The notes: generated by a model from the sequence alone, not told the origin. Shown: positions 7,172 through 14,883, counted from the first letter of the stretch. The stretch: DNA of 16,587 nt from Oribacterium sp. UBA5894 (GCA_002431355.1 DJEQ01000032.1:7947-24533), one strand, 5' to 3'. Numbers and translations: made by a program.

Positions 7172-8111
7172 ATTTAAGCATTATTCCGTACTTCTCCATG
7201 AAACCGTGGATGGCCTCAACATACAGCCGGATGGCATCTATGTGGATGGCACCCTGGGCGGTGGGGGACATGCCCATGAGGTATGCACCCATCTTTCCCC
7301 CAAGGGACGGCTGATCGGCATTGATCAGGACAAGGATGCAATTCAGGCAGCCAGTGAGCGGCTTTCGGATGTACAGGATCGCGTGACGATTGTCCGCAGT
7401 AATTACGAAAGAATCGATGATGTGCTGCGGGAGCAGGGCATTGAAAAGGTCAATGGAATCTACCTGGACCTGGGCGTATCCAGCTATCAGCTCGATACGG
7501 CAGAGCGTGGCTTCAGCTATCGAAATGATGCACCGCTCGACATGCGGATGGATGATCGTAATCCGATGACCGCAGCAGACATTGTCAACAATTACAGTGA
7601 ATCCGAGCTTTTCCATATGATTAAGAACTATGGAGAAGACCGCTTCGCACAGAACATTGCGAAGCATATCTGCCAGTACCGGGCCACAAAGCACATTGAA
7701 ACGACGTTGGAGCTTTCAGATATCATCTCAGGAGCGATTCCGGCGAGAATCCGTGCCACCGGTGGTCATCCGGCGAAGCGGACCTTCCAGGCGATCCGCA
7801 TTGAGCTGAATCGAGAGCTGGATGTACTGGAGGAGAGCATTGATCACATGATCGATGACCTTGCAGAGGGCGGACGCCTCTGCATCATCACCTTCCATTC
7901 CCTGGAGGATCGGATTGTGAAGACGAAATTTCGTACGGCCGAGAAGCCGTGCATCTGTCCACCGGAGTTTCCGGTCTGTGCATGTGGGCGGAAGTCAAAA
8001 GGCCGGGTGATTACCCGGAAGCCGATTCTGCCGAGTGCACAGGAACTTGAGGAAAACTCGAGATCGAAGAGTGCGAAGCTTCGTATCTTCGAAAAGCATA
8101 CAGAGGGGTAG
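7164..8111 (+). CDS. rsmH: 16S rRNA (cytosine-1402-N4)-methyltransferase RsmH
   Basis: RsmH (MraW) methylates N4 of C1402 in the 16S rRNA P-site using S-adenosylmethionine. The 315-residue protein has the family opening HYSVLLHETVDGL, the SAM-binding GTLGGGGHA, then YLDLGVSSYQLD and RGFSYRNDAPLDMRM, and near the end FHSLEDRIVK and RKSKGRVITRKPI. The start codon is GTG at 7164, with GGAGGG (7152-7157) 6 nt upstream. Overlap with the mraZ stop suggests translational coupling. It occupies its standard position after mraZ. Confidence 0.97.
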   Translation: MSEFKHYSVLLHETVDGLNIQPDGIYVDGTLGGGGHAHEVCTHLSPKGRLIGIDQDKDAIQAASERLSDVQDRVTIVRSNYERIDDVLREQGIEKVNGIYLDLGVSSYQLDTAERGFSYRNDAPLDMRMDDRNPMTAADIVNNYSESELFHMIKNYGEDRFAQNIAKHICQYRATKHIETTLELSDIISGAIPARIRATGGHPAKRTFQAIRIELNRELDVLEESIDHMIDDLAEGGRLCIITFHSLEDRIVKTKFRTAEKPCICPPEFPVCACGRKSKGRVITRKPILPSAQELEENSRSKSAKLRIFEKHTEG

Positions 8112-8117
8112 AACAGG

Positions 8118-8181
8118 CAGTGCTTCCACGGAAGGTGCCGAGCCGGACGGAGGAGGTCCGGCGAGCATGTGTGGGGCACTG
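8118..8181 (+). other. Branched hairpin structure in the rsmH-ftsL spacer
   Basis: An outer stem CAGTGC (8118-8123) with GCACTG (8176-8181) encloses two inner elements. One is a small CTTC/GAAG hairpin (8123-8126 with 8131-8134). The other is a perfect 7-bp GCCGGAC/GTCCGGC hairpin (8142-8162) whose 7-nt loop is GGAGGAG, a ribosome-binding-like sequence. No T-run follows, so it is not an intrinsic terminator. It lies in a 100-nt spacer where most genes of this operon overlap or nearly abut. A role in mRNA processing or translation control is inferred. Confidence 0.55.
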
Positions 8182-8211
8182 TATAGATAGATCGGATCGG
8201 TTTCAGGATCC

Positions 8212-8769
8212 ATGGGGGAAAAGAGCAGTATGGCGAGGACGAAACGAACAAATGCGATGAGAGTATCGCGCACGACAATGGCATATGTCGATGGAAATAC
8301 GGTACGTAAAGTCCAGCCGAAGCGCCATCCGAATCCAGAGGAGCTGGAGCGGCGGGAGCTTGCACGAAAGCGTGAACGACAGAGAATCCTTGCAGAGCGG
8401 GAAATGGAGTACCGTGCACAGCAGGATCGGCTCCGCCACAAGAGCGTGGCGCTGGATGTGAAGTACATCGCCGTGCTGATTACAGCATCGGTCTTTACGC
8501 TGGGACTTTGCTTCTCCTACATCCAGATGCAGACCTCGATCAACACGAGGATTTCTTCGATTGAAGCGAAGAAGCAGCAGCTTGATCAGCTGAAGTCCGA
8601 AAACGACGCGCTGCAGAACAGCATAGATACGTCTGTGAATCTCGATGAGATCTACCGCGTGGCTACGCAGGAGCTCGGGATGGTGTATGCCGGCAAGGAT
8701 CAGACGATTACCTATGACAAGACGGAAAGCGAGTACGTAAGACAATATGAGGACATCCCAAAGTACTGA
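8212..8769 (+). CDS. ftsL: Cell division protein FtsL
   Basis: FtsL is a short bitopic divisome protein that, with FtsB/DivIC and FtsQ/DivIB, activates FtsW and the septal PBP. The 185-residue product has a long basic, charged cytoplasmic part (1-84, including a Glu/Arg-rich helix), one membrane segment (YIAVLITASVFTLGLCFSYI, about 85-104), then a coiled coil (about 105-140) and the conserved NLDEIYRVATQELGMVYAGK. The family is identified by topology and position between rsmH and the PBP rather than by strong motifs. The start could be 8212 (AGGA 5 nt upstream) or 8230, the second Met (GGGGGA about 11 nt upstream). Its end overlaps the PBP gene by 23 nt. Confidence 0.85.
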   Translation: MGEKSSMARTKRTNAMRVSRTTMAYVDGNTVRKVQPKRHPNPEELERRELARKRERQRILAEREMEYRAQQDRLRHKSVALDVKYIAVLITASVFTLGLCFSYIQMQTSINTRISSIEAKKQQLDQLKSENDALQNSIDTSVNLDEIYRVATQELGMVYAGKDQTITYDKTESEYVRQYEDIPKY

Positions 8770-11029
8770 TCAAAACAGGAGACGAAACCGGGGAAAGATT
8801 CTTTCCTCGTACATGCAGACAAAGCTAGCCATCACACTGAGTGTGATAATGCTAGCTTTAATTGCGCTTATTGCGGCCATTTATTACCTGGTACGAAATA
8901 ACAGCGAGGAATACAATAAAATCGTGCTGTCACAGCGGCAGGCATCCTATGATTCACGAACGATTCCCTTCCGACGTGGCGATATCATGGATCGGAACGG
9001 CACGGTGCTGGCAACGAGCCAGAAGGTCTATAATCTGATCATCGATCCCCGGGTGATTCATTCCGGGCAGGATGACCGCTATGTGGATGCGACGATTCAG
9101 GCACTGGTGTCTTTTTTCGAGTATGACGAGACGGAGCTTCGCACCCTGATTACGGAAAAGGCAGACAAGTCCTATGTAAAGTATGCAAAGGGACTGAGCT
9201 ATGATCAGAAGTCGGGCTGGGAGGCCTATGTGAAGGAGCAGAACGCGGCCTACACCAGCAGTGGCTCCAAGGCCCGCATCAAGGGCATCTGGTTCGAGGA
9301 TGAGTATAAGCGTACCTACCCATATGATTCACTGGCGTGCAATGTCATTGGCTTTTCAAGTGCCGACGGTACGACGGGAACGGGCGGTGTTGAGCAGTAC
9401 TACAATGAGACCCTCATGGGCGTGAATGGACGAGAGTACGGTTACCTCGACAGCGACACGAAGCTGCAGTCCGTACTGAAGGAGCCGACCGATGGAAACT
9501 CCATCGTGACGACGATCAACACGAACATCCAGATGTCCCTCGAAAAATATCTCAACAAGTGGCAGACGGAGGACGTCGGCTCGAAGATGGCAGCAGCCAT
9601 TGTTATGGATCCGAACACCGGCGAGGTGCTTGCGATGGGGTCGACAAATCAGTTTAATCTGAATGATCCGCGCGCGCTGGACAGCTCCGTCTATACCGAC
9701 GAGTACCTCATGCAGCTCGGCCGGAAGGAGGCCGTCGGTGTGTACCGCCGAGAAAATCCGGATGCGGTGCCGATCACGGAGGATGAGGTTTCGAAATATT
9801 ATACGACGGAAGACATTCTGTCCTATGGTCGTCAGGTTGCCTGGAACCAGATCTGGCGGAACATTCCGGTATCCGATACCTATGAGCCGGGCTCTGTAGC
9901 GAAGTCCATTACCCTCGCGGGTGCACTGGAGGAGGGCGCGATTACGCCGGAAACAACCTTCGACTGCCAGGGCTACATCGAGCTGAACGATGGTATCCAT
10001 ACCTGGCGTATCCGCTGCCATAACCGGGAAGGAGATGGCGTACTCGATGCAACGATGGGACTTGCAAAGTCCTGTAACGTTTACCTCATGAATACGGCGT
10101 TCAATGAAGGCGCCGAGAATTTCGTGAAGTACCAGCACATCTTCGGCTTCGGCGAGTCCACCGGCATTGATCTGCCAGCAGAGGCGGATACCACAGACCT
10201 TGTGTACAATGCTGAAAACATGGGGCGTACGGCGCTCGCAACGAACTCCTTCGGCCAGAACTTCAACGTCACCATGATCCAGATGGCAGCTGCCTACTGC
10301 AGTATTGTCAACGGCGGAAGCTACTATAAGCCACACGTGGTCAAGCAGATTCTCAATGCCAACGGCACGGTGGTGGAGGATGTGAAGCCGGAGCTTCTGC
10401 GCACCACCTGCTCGAAGTCCACCAGCGACTTCCTGAAGCAGGCCCTGTACCAGACCGTTGAGGTCGGCACCGGTAAGAAGGCGAAGATCCAGGGCTACCA
10501 TGTCGGCGGCAAGACCGGTACGGCCGAGAAGCTGCCACGTTCTGCAAAAAACTATCTTGTTTCCTTCTGTGGCTTCGCGCCAGTAGAGGATCCGCAGCTT
10601 CTGGTGTATGTCATTGTTGATACACCGAACCTGGTGGGTGAAGCACAGGCCACGGCCTCCTTTGCAGTCAATATCGAGCGTGAAATCATGAACGACGCGC
10701 TGCAGTTCCTGAACATTGCACCGTCGGGCGATACCGACCCGGAGGATTCACTGAACGCGCAGCTCCAGCAGAACCCGGAGGGGATTTCTTCTGAAACGAT
10801 GGGTGCACAGGTGAATGGAGAGAGCAGCGCAGAGGGTGAAAGCGCGGCGGATGGAACGACGCAGGAAACGGATGCCGATGGCAATGTCATCACCGAGACA
10901 ACGACTGCCAGCGTAACGGATGAGTATGTCGAGCCGGGTGGCGATGGCTTCGAGCTGCCGGAGGCGGTTCCTGGGGAGGAATCCTCTGAAAGCAGTGAAG
11001 CGGAGAGCAGCAGTACGGGCGAAGGATAA
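8747..11029 (+). CDS. pbpB: Class B penicillin-binding protein, septal transpeptidase (PBP2B/FtsI type)
   Basis: This is the D,D-transpeptidase that cross-links septal peptidoglycan with FtsW. After a basic cytoplasmic tail and one membrane segment (about 26-48) come the dimerisation block RGDIMDRNGTVLA and the transpeptidase domain, with catalytic S383 in SVAK (383-386), SCN (442-444) and KTG (589-591). The first motif is SVAK, without the aromatic residue common in STFK. There are no PASTA domains; instead the last 100 or so residues form a Ser/Glu/Thr/Gly-rich acidic tail ending SSTGEG. The gene starts inside ftsL with no clear ribosome binding site, suggesting coupled translation. Codons 26-38 form a large hairpin (8821-8859). 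SpoVD-like function cannot be excluded. Confidence 0.93.
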   Translation: MRTSQSTDQNRRRNRGKILSSYMQTKLAITLSVIMLALIALIAAIYYLVRNNSEEYNKIVLSQRQASYDSRTIPFRRGDIMDRNGTVLATSQKVYNLIIDPRVIHSGQDDRYVDATIQALVSFFEYDETELRTLITEKADKSYVKYAKGLSYDQKSGWEAYVKEQNAAYTSSGSKARIKGIWFEDEYKRTYPYDSLACNVIGFSSADGTTGTGGVEQYYNETLMGVNGREYGYLDSDTKLQSVLKEPTDGNSIVTTINTNIQMSLEKYLNKWQTEDVGSKMAAAIVMDPNTGEVLAMGSTNQFNLNDPRALDSSVYTDEYLMQLGRKEAVGVYRRENPDAVPITEDEVSKYYTTEDILSYGRQVAWNQIWRNIPVSDTYEPGSVAKSITLAGALEEGAITPETTFDCQGYIELNDGIHTWRIRCHNREGDGVLDATMGLAKSCNVYLMNTAFNEGAENFVKYQHIFGFGESTGIDLPAEADTTDLVYNAENMGRTALATNSFGQNFNVTMIQMAAAYCSIVNGGSYYKPHVVKQILNANGTVVEDVKPELLRTTCSKSTSDFLKQALYQTVEVGTGKKAKIQGYHVGGKTGTAEKLPRSAKNYLVSFCGFAPVEDPQLLVYVIVDTPNLVGEAQATASFAVNIEREIMNDALQFLNIAPSGDTDPEDSLNAQLQQNPEGISSETMGAQVNGESSAEGESAADGTTQETDADGNVITETTTASVTDEYVEPGGDGFELPEAVPGEESSESSEAESSSTGEG
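8821..8859 (+). other. Large hairpin inside the PBP coding sequence
   Basis: AAAGCTAGC (8821-8829) pairs perfectly with GCTAGCTTT (8851-8859). Within it ATCACACT (8831-8838) pairs with AGTGTGAT (8840-8847), leaving only small asymmetric spacers (C on one side, AAT on the other). It encodes the start of the membrane segment. The codons used (CTA, ATA, CTA, TTA) look uncommon in the surrounding genes, which mostly use CTG, CTT, CTC, ATC and ATT. Confidence 0.7.
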
Positions 11030-11039
11030 GCACCCTTTT

Positions 11040-11112
11040 CTTCCGCCCTTCAAAGTGGCGGAAGGTCCAGTAAATAAAGAACGATAAACAGGGTGCACGT
11101 ATTGCCTGCACC
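11040..11112 (+). other. Two hairpins in the pbpB-mraY spacer
   Basis: CTTCCGCC (11040-11047) pairs with GGCGGAAG (11057-11064) around a 9-nt loop, and GGTGCA (11092-11097) pairs with TGCACC (11107-11112). Neither is followed by a T-run. They fill most of the 117-nt gap before mraY, whose own GGAG lies at 11136-11139. Possible roles are partial attenuation, pausing or mRNA stability; none is shown. Confidence 0.55.
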
Positions 11113-11146
11113 ATCGAATGTTCAATAAAGTATTTGGAGTGTCATT

Positions 11147-12109
11147 ATGTATGTTGATTTTGTAATATCGAGTCTTCTGGGCTTTCTGCTGGTGGCCATC
11201 AGCATGCCCTTTGCCATTCCGGAGCTTCACAAGCTGAAGTTCGGACAGGAGGTACGAGACGATGGTCCGAAGTCCCATCTGAAAAAACAGGGAACACCGA
11301 CGATGGGCGGACTCGTTTTCGTGCTGGCCATCGTGCTTGTCAGCCTGTTCTATCTTCCACGCTACCCGAAAATCCTTCCGGTTATGCTTCTGACCGTTGC
11401 CTTCGGTATCGTCGGCTTCATCGATGACTTCCTGAAGGTGGTCAAGCATCAGTCGGAGGGCTTCAACCCGAAGCAGAAGTTTCTCTGTCAGCTCGTGTTC
11501 TGTGTGATCTTTGCGCTGTACCTCTATCTTTCACCAGCCTATGATCACCGGATGCAGATTCCGTTCACCGGGATTTACCTGGATCTTGGATGGTTTTATG
11601 TGCCAGCGCTTCTTTTTATCGTACTGGGAACGGACAATGGCGCAAATTTTACGGATGGTCTGGATGGACTTGCGAGCTCCGTGACGGCCGTGATTGCCCT
11701 CTTCCTGGGCCTCGTCAGCCTGTACTTCGGAAAGGCAGATGGACAGCTGGCACCGATCTCCGGTGCTGTGTTTGGTGCACTTCTCGGCTTCCTGATGTTT
11801 AACTGCTATCCGGCAAAGGTGTTTATGGGCGATACCGGCTCCCTTGCGCTCGGCGGCTTCGTTGCGGCTGCAGCGTTCGAGATGGGCATTCCGCTCTTCA
11901 TTCCGATTTTTGCACTGATCTATCTTCTGGAAGTACTGTCGGTCATCCTTCAGGTGACCTATTTTAAGGCAACCCATGGAAAGCGCATCTTCCGGATGGC
12001 GCCGCTCCATCATCATTTCGAACTCGGAGGATGGTCGGAGACCAAGGTTGTGACAGTCTTCACAGTGCTTACCGTGCTTTTATGCCTCGTCGCAAGCCTG
12101 GGAATGTAG
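11147..12109 (+). CDS. mraY: Phospho-N-acetylmuramoyl-pentapeptide-transferase MraY
   Basis: MraY transfers phospho-MurNAc-pentapeptide from UDP to undecaprenyl phosphate, making lipid I at the inner face of the membrane. The 320-residue, roughly ten-helix protein shows the Mg2+ and catalytic motifs: IDD (Asp93, Asp94), NFTDGLDGLA (Asn167, Asp170), GDTGSLALGG and the HHH triad (288-290) within PLHHHFELGGWSETKVV. KKQGTPTMGG near residue 46 is also conserved. GGAG lies 7 nt upstream of the ATG. Length and position after the PBP gene are typical. Confidence 0.98.
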   Translation: MYVDFVISSLLGFLLVAISMPFAIPELHKLKFGQEVRDDGPKSHLKKQGTPTMGGLVFVLAIVLVSLFYLPRYPKILPVMLLTVAFGIVGFIDDFLKVVKHQSEGFNPKQKFLCQLVFCVIFALYLYLSPAYDHRMQIPFTGIYLDLGWFYVPALLFIVLGTDNGANFTDGLDGLASSVTAVIALFLGLVSLYFGKADGQLAPISGAVFGALLGFLMFNCYPAKVFMGDTGSLALGGFVAAAAFEMGIPLFIPIFALIYLLEVLSVILQVTYFKATHGKRIFRMAPLHHHFELGGWSETKVVTVFTVLTVLLCLVASLGM

Positions 12110-12143
12110 GAGAGCATCAGTCAGAATGGATGGAGTGAAAGAG

Positions 12144-13499
12144 ATGGAAAGTCAGAAGGTACTCGTGCTCGGCACGGGAAAGAGTGGTATCTGCGCCGCA
12201 AAGCAGATTTTACAGCTGGGAGGACAGGTCGTCCTCTTTGATTCCAATGAGAAGCTGGATACCGTTAAGGTGATGAAGAATTTTAAGAAGCGGGATCGTA
12301 TTTCACTGATAGTCGGCGAGCTGAAGCCGAGTGATCTCGTGTCGGTGGACCTTGCGGTGATCAGCCCGGGTATCCCACTGGATAAGCCCTTTGTGAAGCT
12401 GATTGACGGAGCGAAGATCCCGATCTGGGGTGAAATCGAGCTTGCCTATCAGTCCAGCAAGGGAAAGCTTGCAGCTGTTACGGGTACAAACGGAAAAACC
12501 ACGACGGTGTCACTGATCGGGGAAATCTTTAAGACGACCTATGAGGATACGCATGTATGTGGAAACATTGGCAATCCGTTTACAGCGGAAGCACTGGAAA
12601 CGACGGAGGCCTCCGCAACCATCCTTGAGGTGAGCTCCTTCCAGCTGGAGACCATTATGGATTTCCATCCACATGTGTCCTGCATCACGAACATCACACC
12701 AGATCATCTCGACCGTCATAAAACGATGAAGAATTATGTGAAGGTGAAGGAGAGCATCACCCTGAATCAGACGGAGGAGGATTTTGTAGTTCTGAATTAT
12801 GAGGATCCGGAGCTTCGAAAGTTTGGAAAGCGGAAAACCCTGAAGCCACAGGTCATCTGGTTCAGCTCCGTACATGAGCTGAAGGAGGGCTTCTATTATA
12901 AGGACTTCATGATTCATTACGCGCATGAGGGAAAGGATGAGGCGCTGCTGGATGTCCGTGAGACGAATCTCCTCGGCGCACATAATTATGAAAACATCAT
13001 GTGTGCCATGGCGGTGTCCATGGAAATGGGCGTGTCCATGGAGAAGATTCTTTCTGCCGTCAAGCAGTTTAAGCCGGTGGAGCATCGCATTGAGTTCGTT
13101 CGCGAGCGGAATGGTGTCCGTTATTACAATGACTCGAAGGGCACAAATCCGGATGCAGCCATCAAGGCACTGCTGGCCATGCCGGGGCCGGTTGTCCTGA
13201 TCGGCGGCGGGTATGACAAGGAAATCCCGTTTGATGACTGGTGTAAGCTGTTTAAGGGGCGGGTCAAGTATCTGGTGCTGATTGGACAGACGCGGAACAT
13301 CATTGCCGAGTGTGCGAAGAAGTATGGCTTTACCAATGTCATGTTCGCAGAGGATATGGATGAAGCCGTGAAGGACTGTGCAGCCTATGCGGACGAAGGC
13401 GATTACGTGCTGCTGAGTCCGGCCTGCGCCTCCTGGGGCATGTTCCCGAACTATGAGGAGCGTGGACGTATCTTTAAGGAGTGCGTAAGGAATCTGTGA
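12144..13499 (+). CDS. murD: UDP-N-acetylmuramoyl-L-alanine--D-glutamate ligase MurD
   Basis: MurD adds D-glutamate to UDP-MurNAc-L-Ala in the cytoplasm, using ATP. The protein starts MESQKVLVLGTGKSG (Rossmann-like uracil-binding domain), has the ATP-binding VTGTNGKTTT with K118, then the family block ITPDHLDRHKTMKNYVKVKE, and the C-terminal ligase domain with HRIEFVRERNGVRYYNDSKG. I prefer the ATG at 12144 over the in-frame ATG at 12126. GGAG at 12132-12135 gives an 8-nt spacing to 12144, while 12126 lacks a well-placed site, and MurD proteins usually begin a few residues before the VLVLG strand. This makes 451 residues, a normal length. It sits 34 nt after mraY. murE and murF are not in this cluster segment. 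Confidence 0.97.
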   Translation: MESQKVLVLGTGKSGICAAKQILQLGGQVVLFDSNEKLDTVKVMKNFKKRDRISLIVGELKPSDLVSVDLAVISPGIPLDKPFVKLIDGAKIPIWGEIELAYQSSKGKLAAVTGTNGKTTTVSLIGEIFKTTYEDTHVCGNIGNPFTAEALETTEASATILEVSSFQLETIMDFHPHVSCITNITPDHLDRHKTMKNYVKVKESITLNQTEEDFVVLNYEDPELRKFGKRKTLKPQVIWFSSVHELKEGFYYKDFMIHYAHEGKDEALLDVRETNLLGAHNYENIMCAMAVSMEMGVSMEKILSAVKQFKPVEHRIEFVRERNGVRYYNDSKGTNPDAAIKALLAMPGPVVLIGGGYDKEIPFDDWCKLFKGRVKYLVLIGQTRNIIAECAKKYGFTNVMFAEDMDEAVKDCAAYADEGDYVLLSPACASWGMFPNYEERGRIFKECVRNL

Positions 13500-13526
13500 G
13501 GAAACAGCAGAAAGGGCAGAAATGCA

Positions 13527-13545
13527 GTGAGGCCTCGGGCCTCGC
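13527..13545 (+). other. Hairpin before ftsW
   Basis: GTGAGGCC (13527-13534) pairs with GGCCTCGC (13538-13545) around a 3-nt loop, including one U-G pair. It ends 17 nt before the AAGGAGG of ftsW and has no T-run. It is the third hairpin in a spacer of this operon and may tune stability or translation of the ftsW segment. Confidence 0.5.
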
Positions 13546-13571
13546 AGCCTGGGAAAAAGTAAGGAGGAACG

Positions 13572-14705
13572 ATGGCGGCGAAAAAGAAAACGAAATATTT
13601 TTATGATTACAGCCTTCTGTTTGCCGTCATTTTCATCACCGGCTTCGGCATGATCATGATGTACTCCGCGTCCGGCTATTCGGCGCAGAACCAGATGGAT
13701 GATGCCATGTACTTCCTGCGCCATCAGGCGGTCTTCGCCGTCGGTGGACTGGCGGCCATGCTGGTGATCTCGAGAGTCGACTACCACCTTACGGCCATGC
13801 TGGCGAAGCTTTTCTACATCGCGGCCTGGGCCCTCATTGTGGCTACGATGGCGTTTGGTATCGCCTCGCATGGATCCGCCCGCTGGATCCGAATCGGTGG
13901 CGTCCGCTTTCAGCCGTCGGAGATCATGAAGATCGCGGTCATTGTTTTCCTGTCGCAGAAAATCACGCATTACGGCTATGAGATCAATCATCTTCGCACC
14001 TGGTTCCGTGTGGCCATGATCGGCATCGCACCGGGCATCTTCATTGCAGCGACCAACCTGTCTACCGCGTTGATTATCCTGGGCATTACCTTTTTTATGA
14101 TGTGGATCGCCACGAAAAAGTACTGGCCGTTTGTCCTCTGCGGTGTAGGCGGCGCCCTGGTGTATGTATTTGCCTATCCGATGGCAAAGCTCCTGTCTGC
14201 GCTCAATATCCTGCAGGACTATCAGCTGACCCGTATCTTCGCCTGGAAGGATCCGTCGAGCTATGCGGATGAAACCTTCCAGACCCTGCAGGGACTGTAT
14301 GCGATTGGCTCCGGCGGCATCTTCGGAAAGGGACTTGGGCAGTCTGTGCAGAAGTTCCTGATGCCAGAGGCCCAGAATGATATGATCTTCACGATTATCT
14401 GTGAGGAGCTCGGCCTGTTCGGGGCGATTTCACTGATTCTGATCTACGTTTTTATCATTTATCGTCTTTTCGATATTGCACGGAATGCACGGGATCTCTA
14501 TGGATCGATGATCGTCATCGGGATTCTCTGCCACATTTCCCTGCAGGTCATCCTGAACATCGGTGTGGCGACGAACACCATTCCGAACACCGGTGTGACG
14601 CTTCCGTTCGTAAGCTATGGCGGCACCTCCCTCATGCTTCTCATGGCGGAGGTTGGACTCGCGCTTTCCGTCTCGCGGCAGATCCGATTGGATACACCAG
14701 GGTGA
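13572..14705 (+). CDS. ftsW: Septal peptidoglycan glycosyltransferase FtsW (SEDS family)
   Basis: FtsW polymerises lipid II into glycan strands at the septum, working with the class B PBP encoded upstream. The 377-residue polytopic protein shows the SEDS hallmarks: YSASGYSAQ in the first loop, GSARWIRIGGVRFQPSEIMK, GSGGIFGKGLGQS, PEAQNDMIFTIICEELG with the likely catalytic Asp270, and NTGVTLPFVSYGGTSL near the end. AAGGAGG lies 4 nt before the ATG. It could be called SpoVE by similarity, but its place in the dcw operon favours FtsW. It is the last host gene in the window; murG and ftsQ, which often follow, are absent. Confidence 0.95.
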   Translation: MAAKKKTKYFYDYSLLFAVIFITGFGMIMMYSASGYSAQNQMDDAMYFLRHQAVFAVGGLAAMLVISRVDYHLTAMLAKLFYIAAWALIVATMAFGIASHGSARWIRIGGVRFQPSEIMKIAVIVFLSQKITHYGYEINHLRTWFRVAMIGIAPGIFIAATNLSTALIILGITFFMMWIATKKYWPFVLCGVGGALVYVFAYPMAKLLSALNILQDYQLTRIFAWKDPSSYADETFQTLQGLYAIGSGGIFGKGLGQSVQKFLMPEAQNDMIFTIICEELGLFGAISLILIYVFIIYRLFDIARNARDLYGSMIVIGILCHISLQVILNIGVATNTIPNTGVTLPFVSYGGTSLMLLMAEVGLALSVSRQIRLDTPG

Positions 14706-14715
14706 TGGATTACGC

Positions 14716-14748
14716 GCTTCCCGGTGGCCAGGGCCTTCCACCAGAAGC
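14716..14748 (+). other. Hairpin just after ftsW
   Basis: GCTTC (14716-14720) pairs with GAAGC (14744-14748), and after a small internal loop GGTGG (14723-14727) pairs with CCACC (14738-14742). It lacks a T-run, so it is not a classical terminator for the dcw operon, but it could block 3' exonucleases. In the - strand sense it would be a 3' domain attached to repeat copy 2. The counterpart after copy 1 (GCTTCTGTGGG, 66-76) shares only its first half. Confidence 0.55.
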
Positions 14749-14749
14749 A

Positions 14750-14852
14750 CAGTACTTCGTGACCGGAAAAATCACAAATCGGACCTTAAGAAACACTAGA
14801 CCCTCTGCAATTGTCGCGTTTTCTTGATGAAAACGCTCCATTGTCAGAGGGT
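14750..14852 (-). repeat. Structured intergenic repeat, copy 2
   Basis: Bases 14750-14814 are the reverse-complement counterpart of bases 1-65 (about 77% identical, no gaps). Read on the - strand this copy begins with ACCCTCTG, which pairs with CAGAGGGT (14845-14852 with 14800-14807). Inside that is GCGTTTTC/GAAAACGC (14816-14823 with 14829-14836) around a 5-nt loop. Next come GTGTTTC/GAAGTAC (14790-14796 with 14752-14758, two G-U pairs) and GGTC/GGTC. Base changes relative to copy 1 keep all 11 pairs of the last two stems only in this strand sense. It points towards the 3' end of ftsW, while copy 1 points towards queA. Confidence 0.72.
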
Positions 14853-14883
14853 GCTAAGGAAAAATTGCTTCAAGTGTTTCTGT

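Larger units (their letters stand above)
14706..14883. other. Non-coding spacer between ftsW and the insertion sequence
   Basis: No gene is seen. Eleven nt after the ftsW stop a hairpin forms from GCTTC...GGTGG (14716-14727) with CCACC...GAAGC (14738-14748), with no T-run. The second copy of the structured repeat follows (14750-14852, read on the - strand). The last 31 bp (14853-14883) show nothing recognisable and run up to the left inverted repeat of the IS. Together with the IS 3' non-coding region (to 15324), this is about 620 bp without a coding gene. Confidence 0.7.

Noticed and set aside
12126..12143. Upstream ATG for murD
   Set aside because: The nearest GGAG is 13 nt away, while the ATG at 12144 has GGAG at 8 nt and gives the usual MurD N-terminus.
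1..14814. The inverted repeats at both ends marking one large transposon
   Set aside because: Everything between is core housekeeping DNA in normal order; the copies are only about 77% identical and look like members of a dispersed repeat.
14800..14852. Rho-independent terminator for the dcw operon
   Set aside because: The hairpin has a large internal mismatch region and no T-run on either strand; it fits better as part of the structured repeat.
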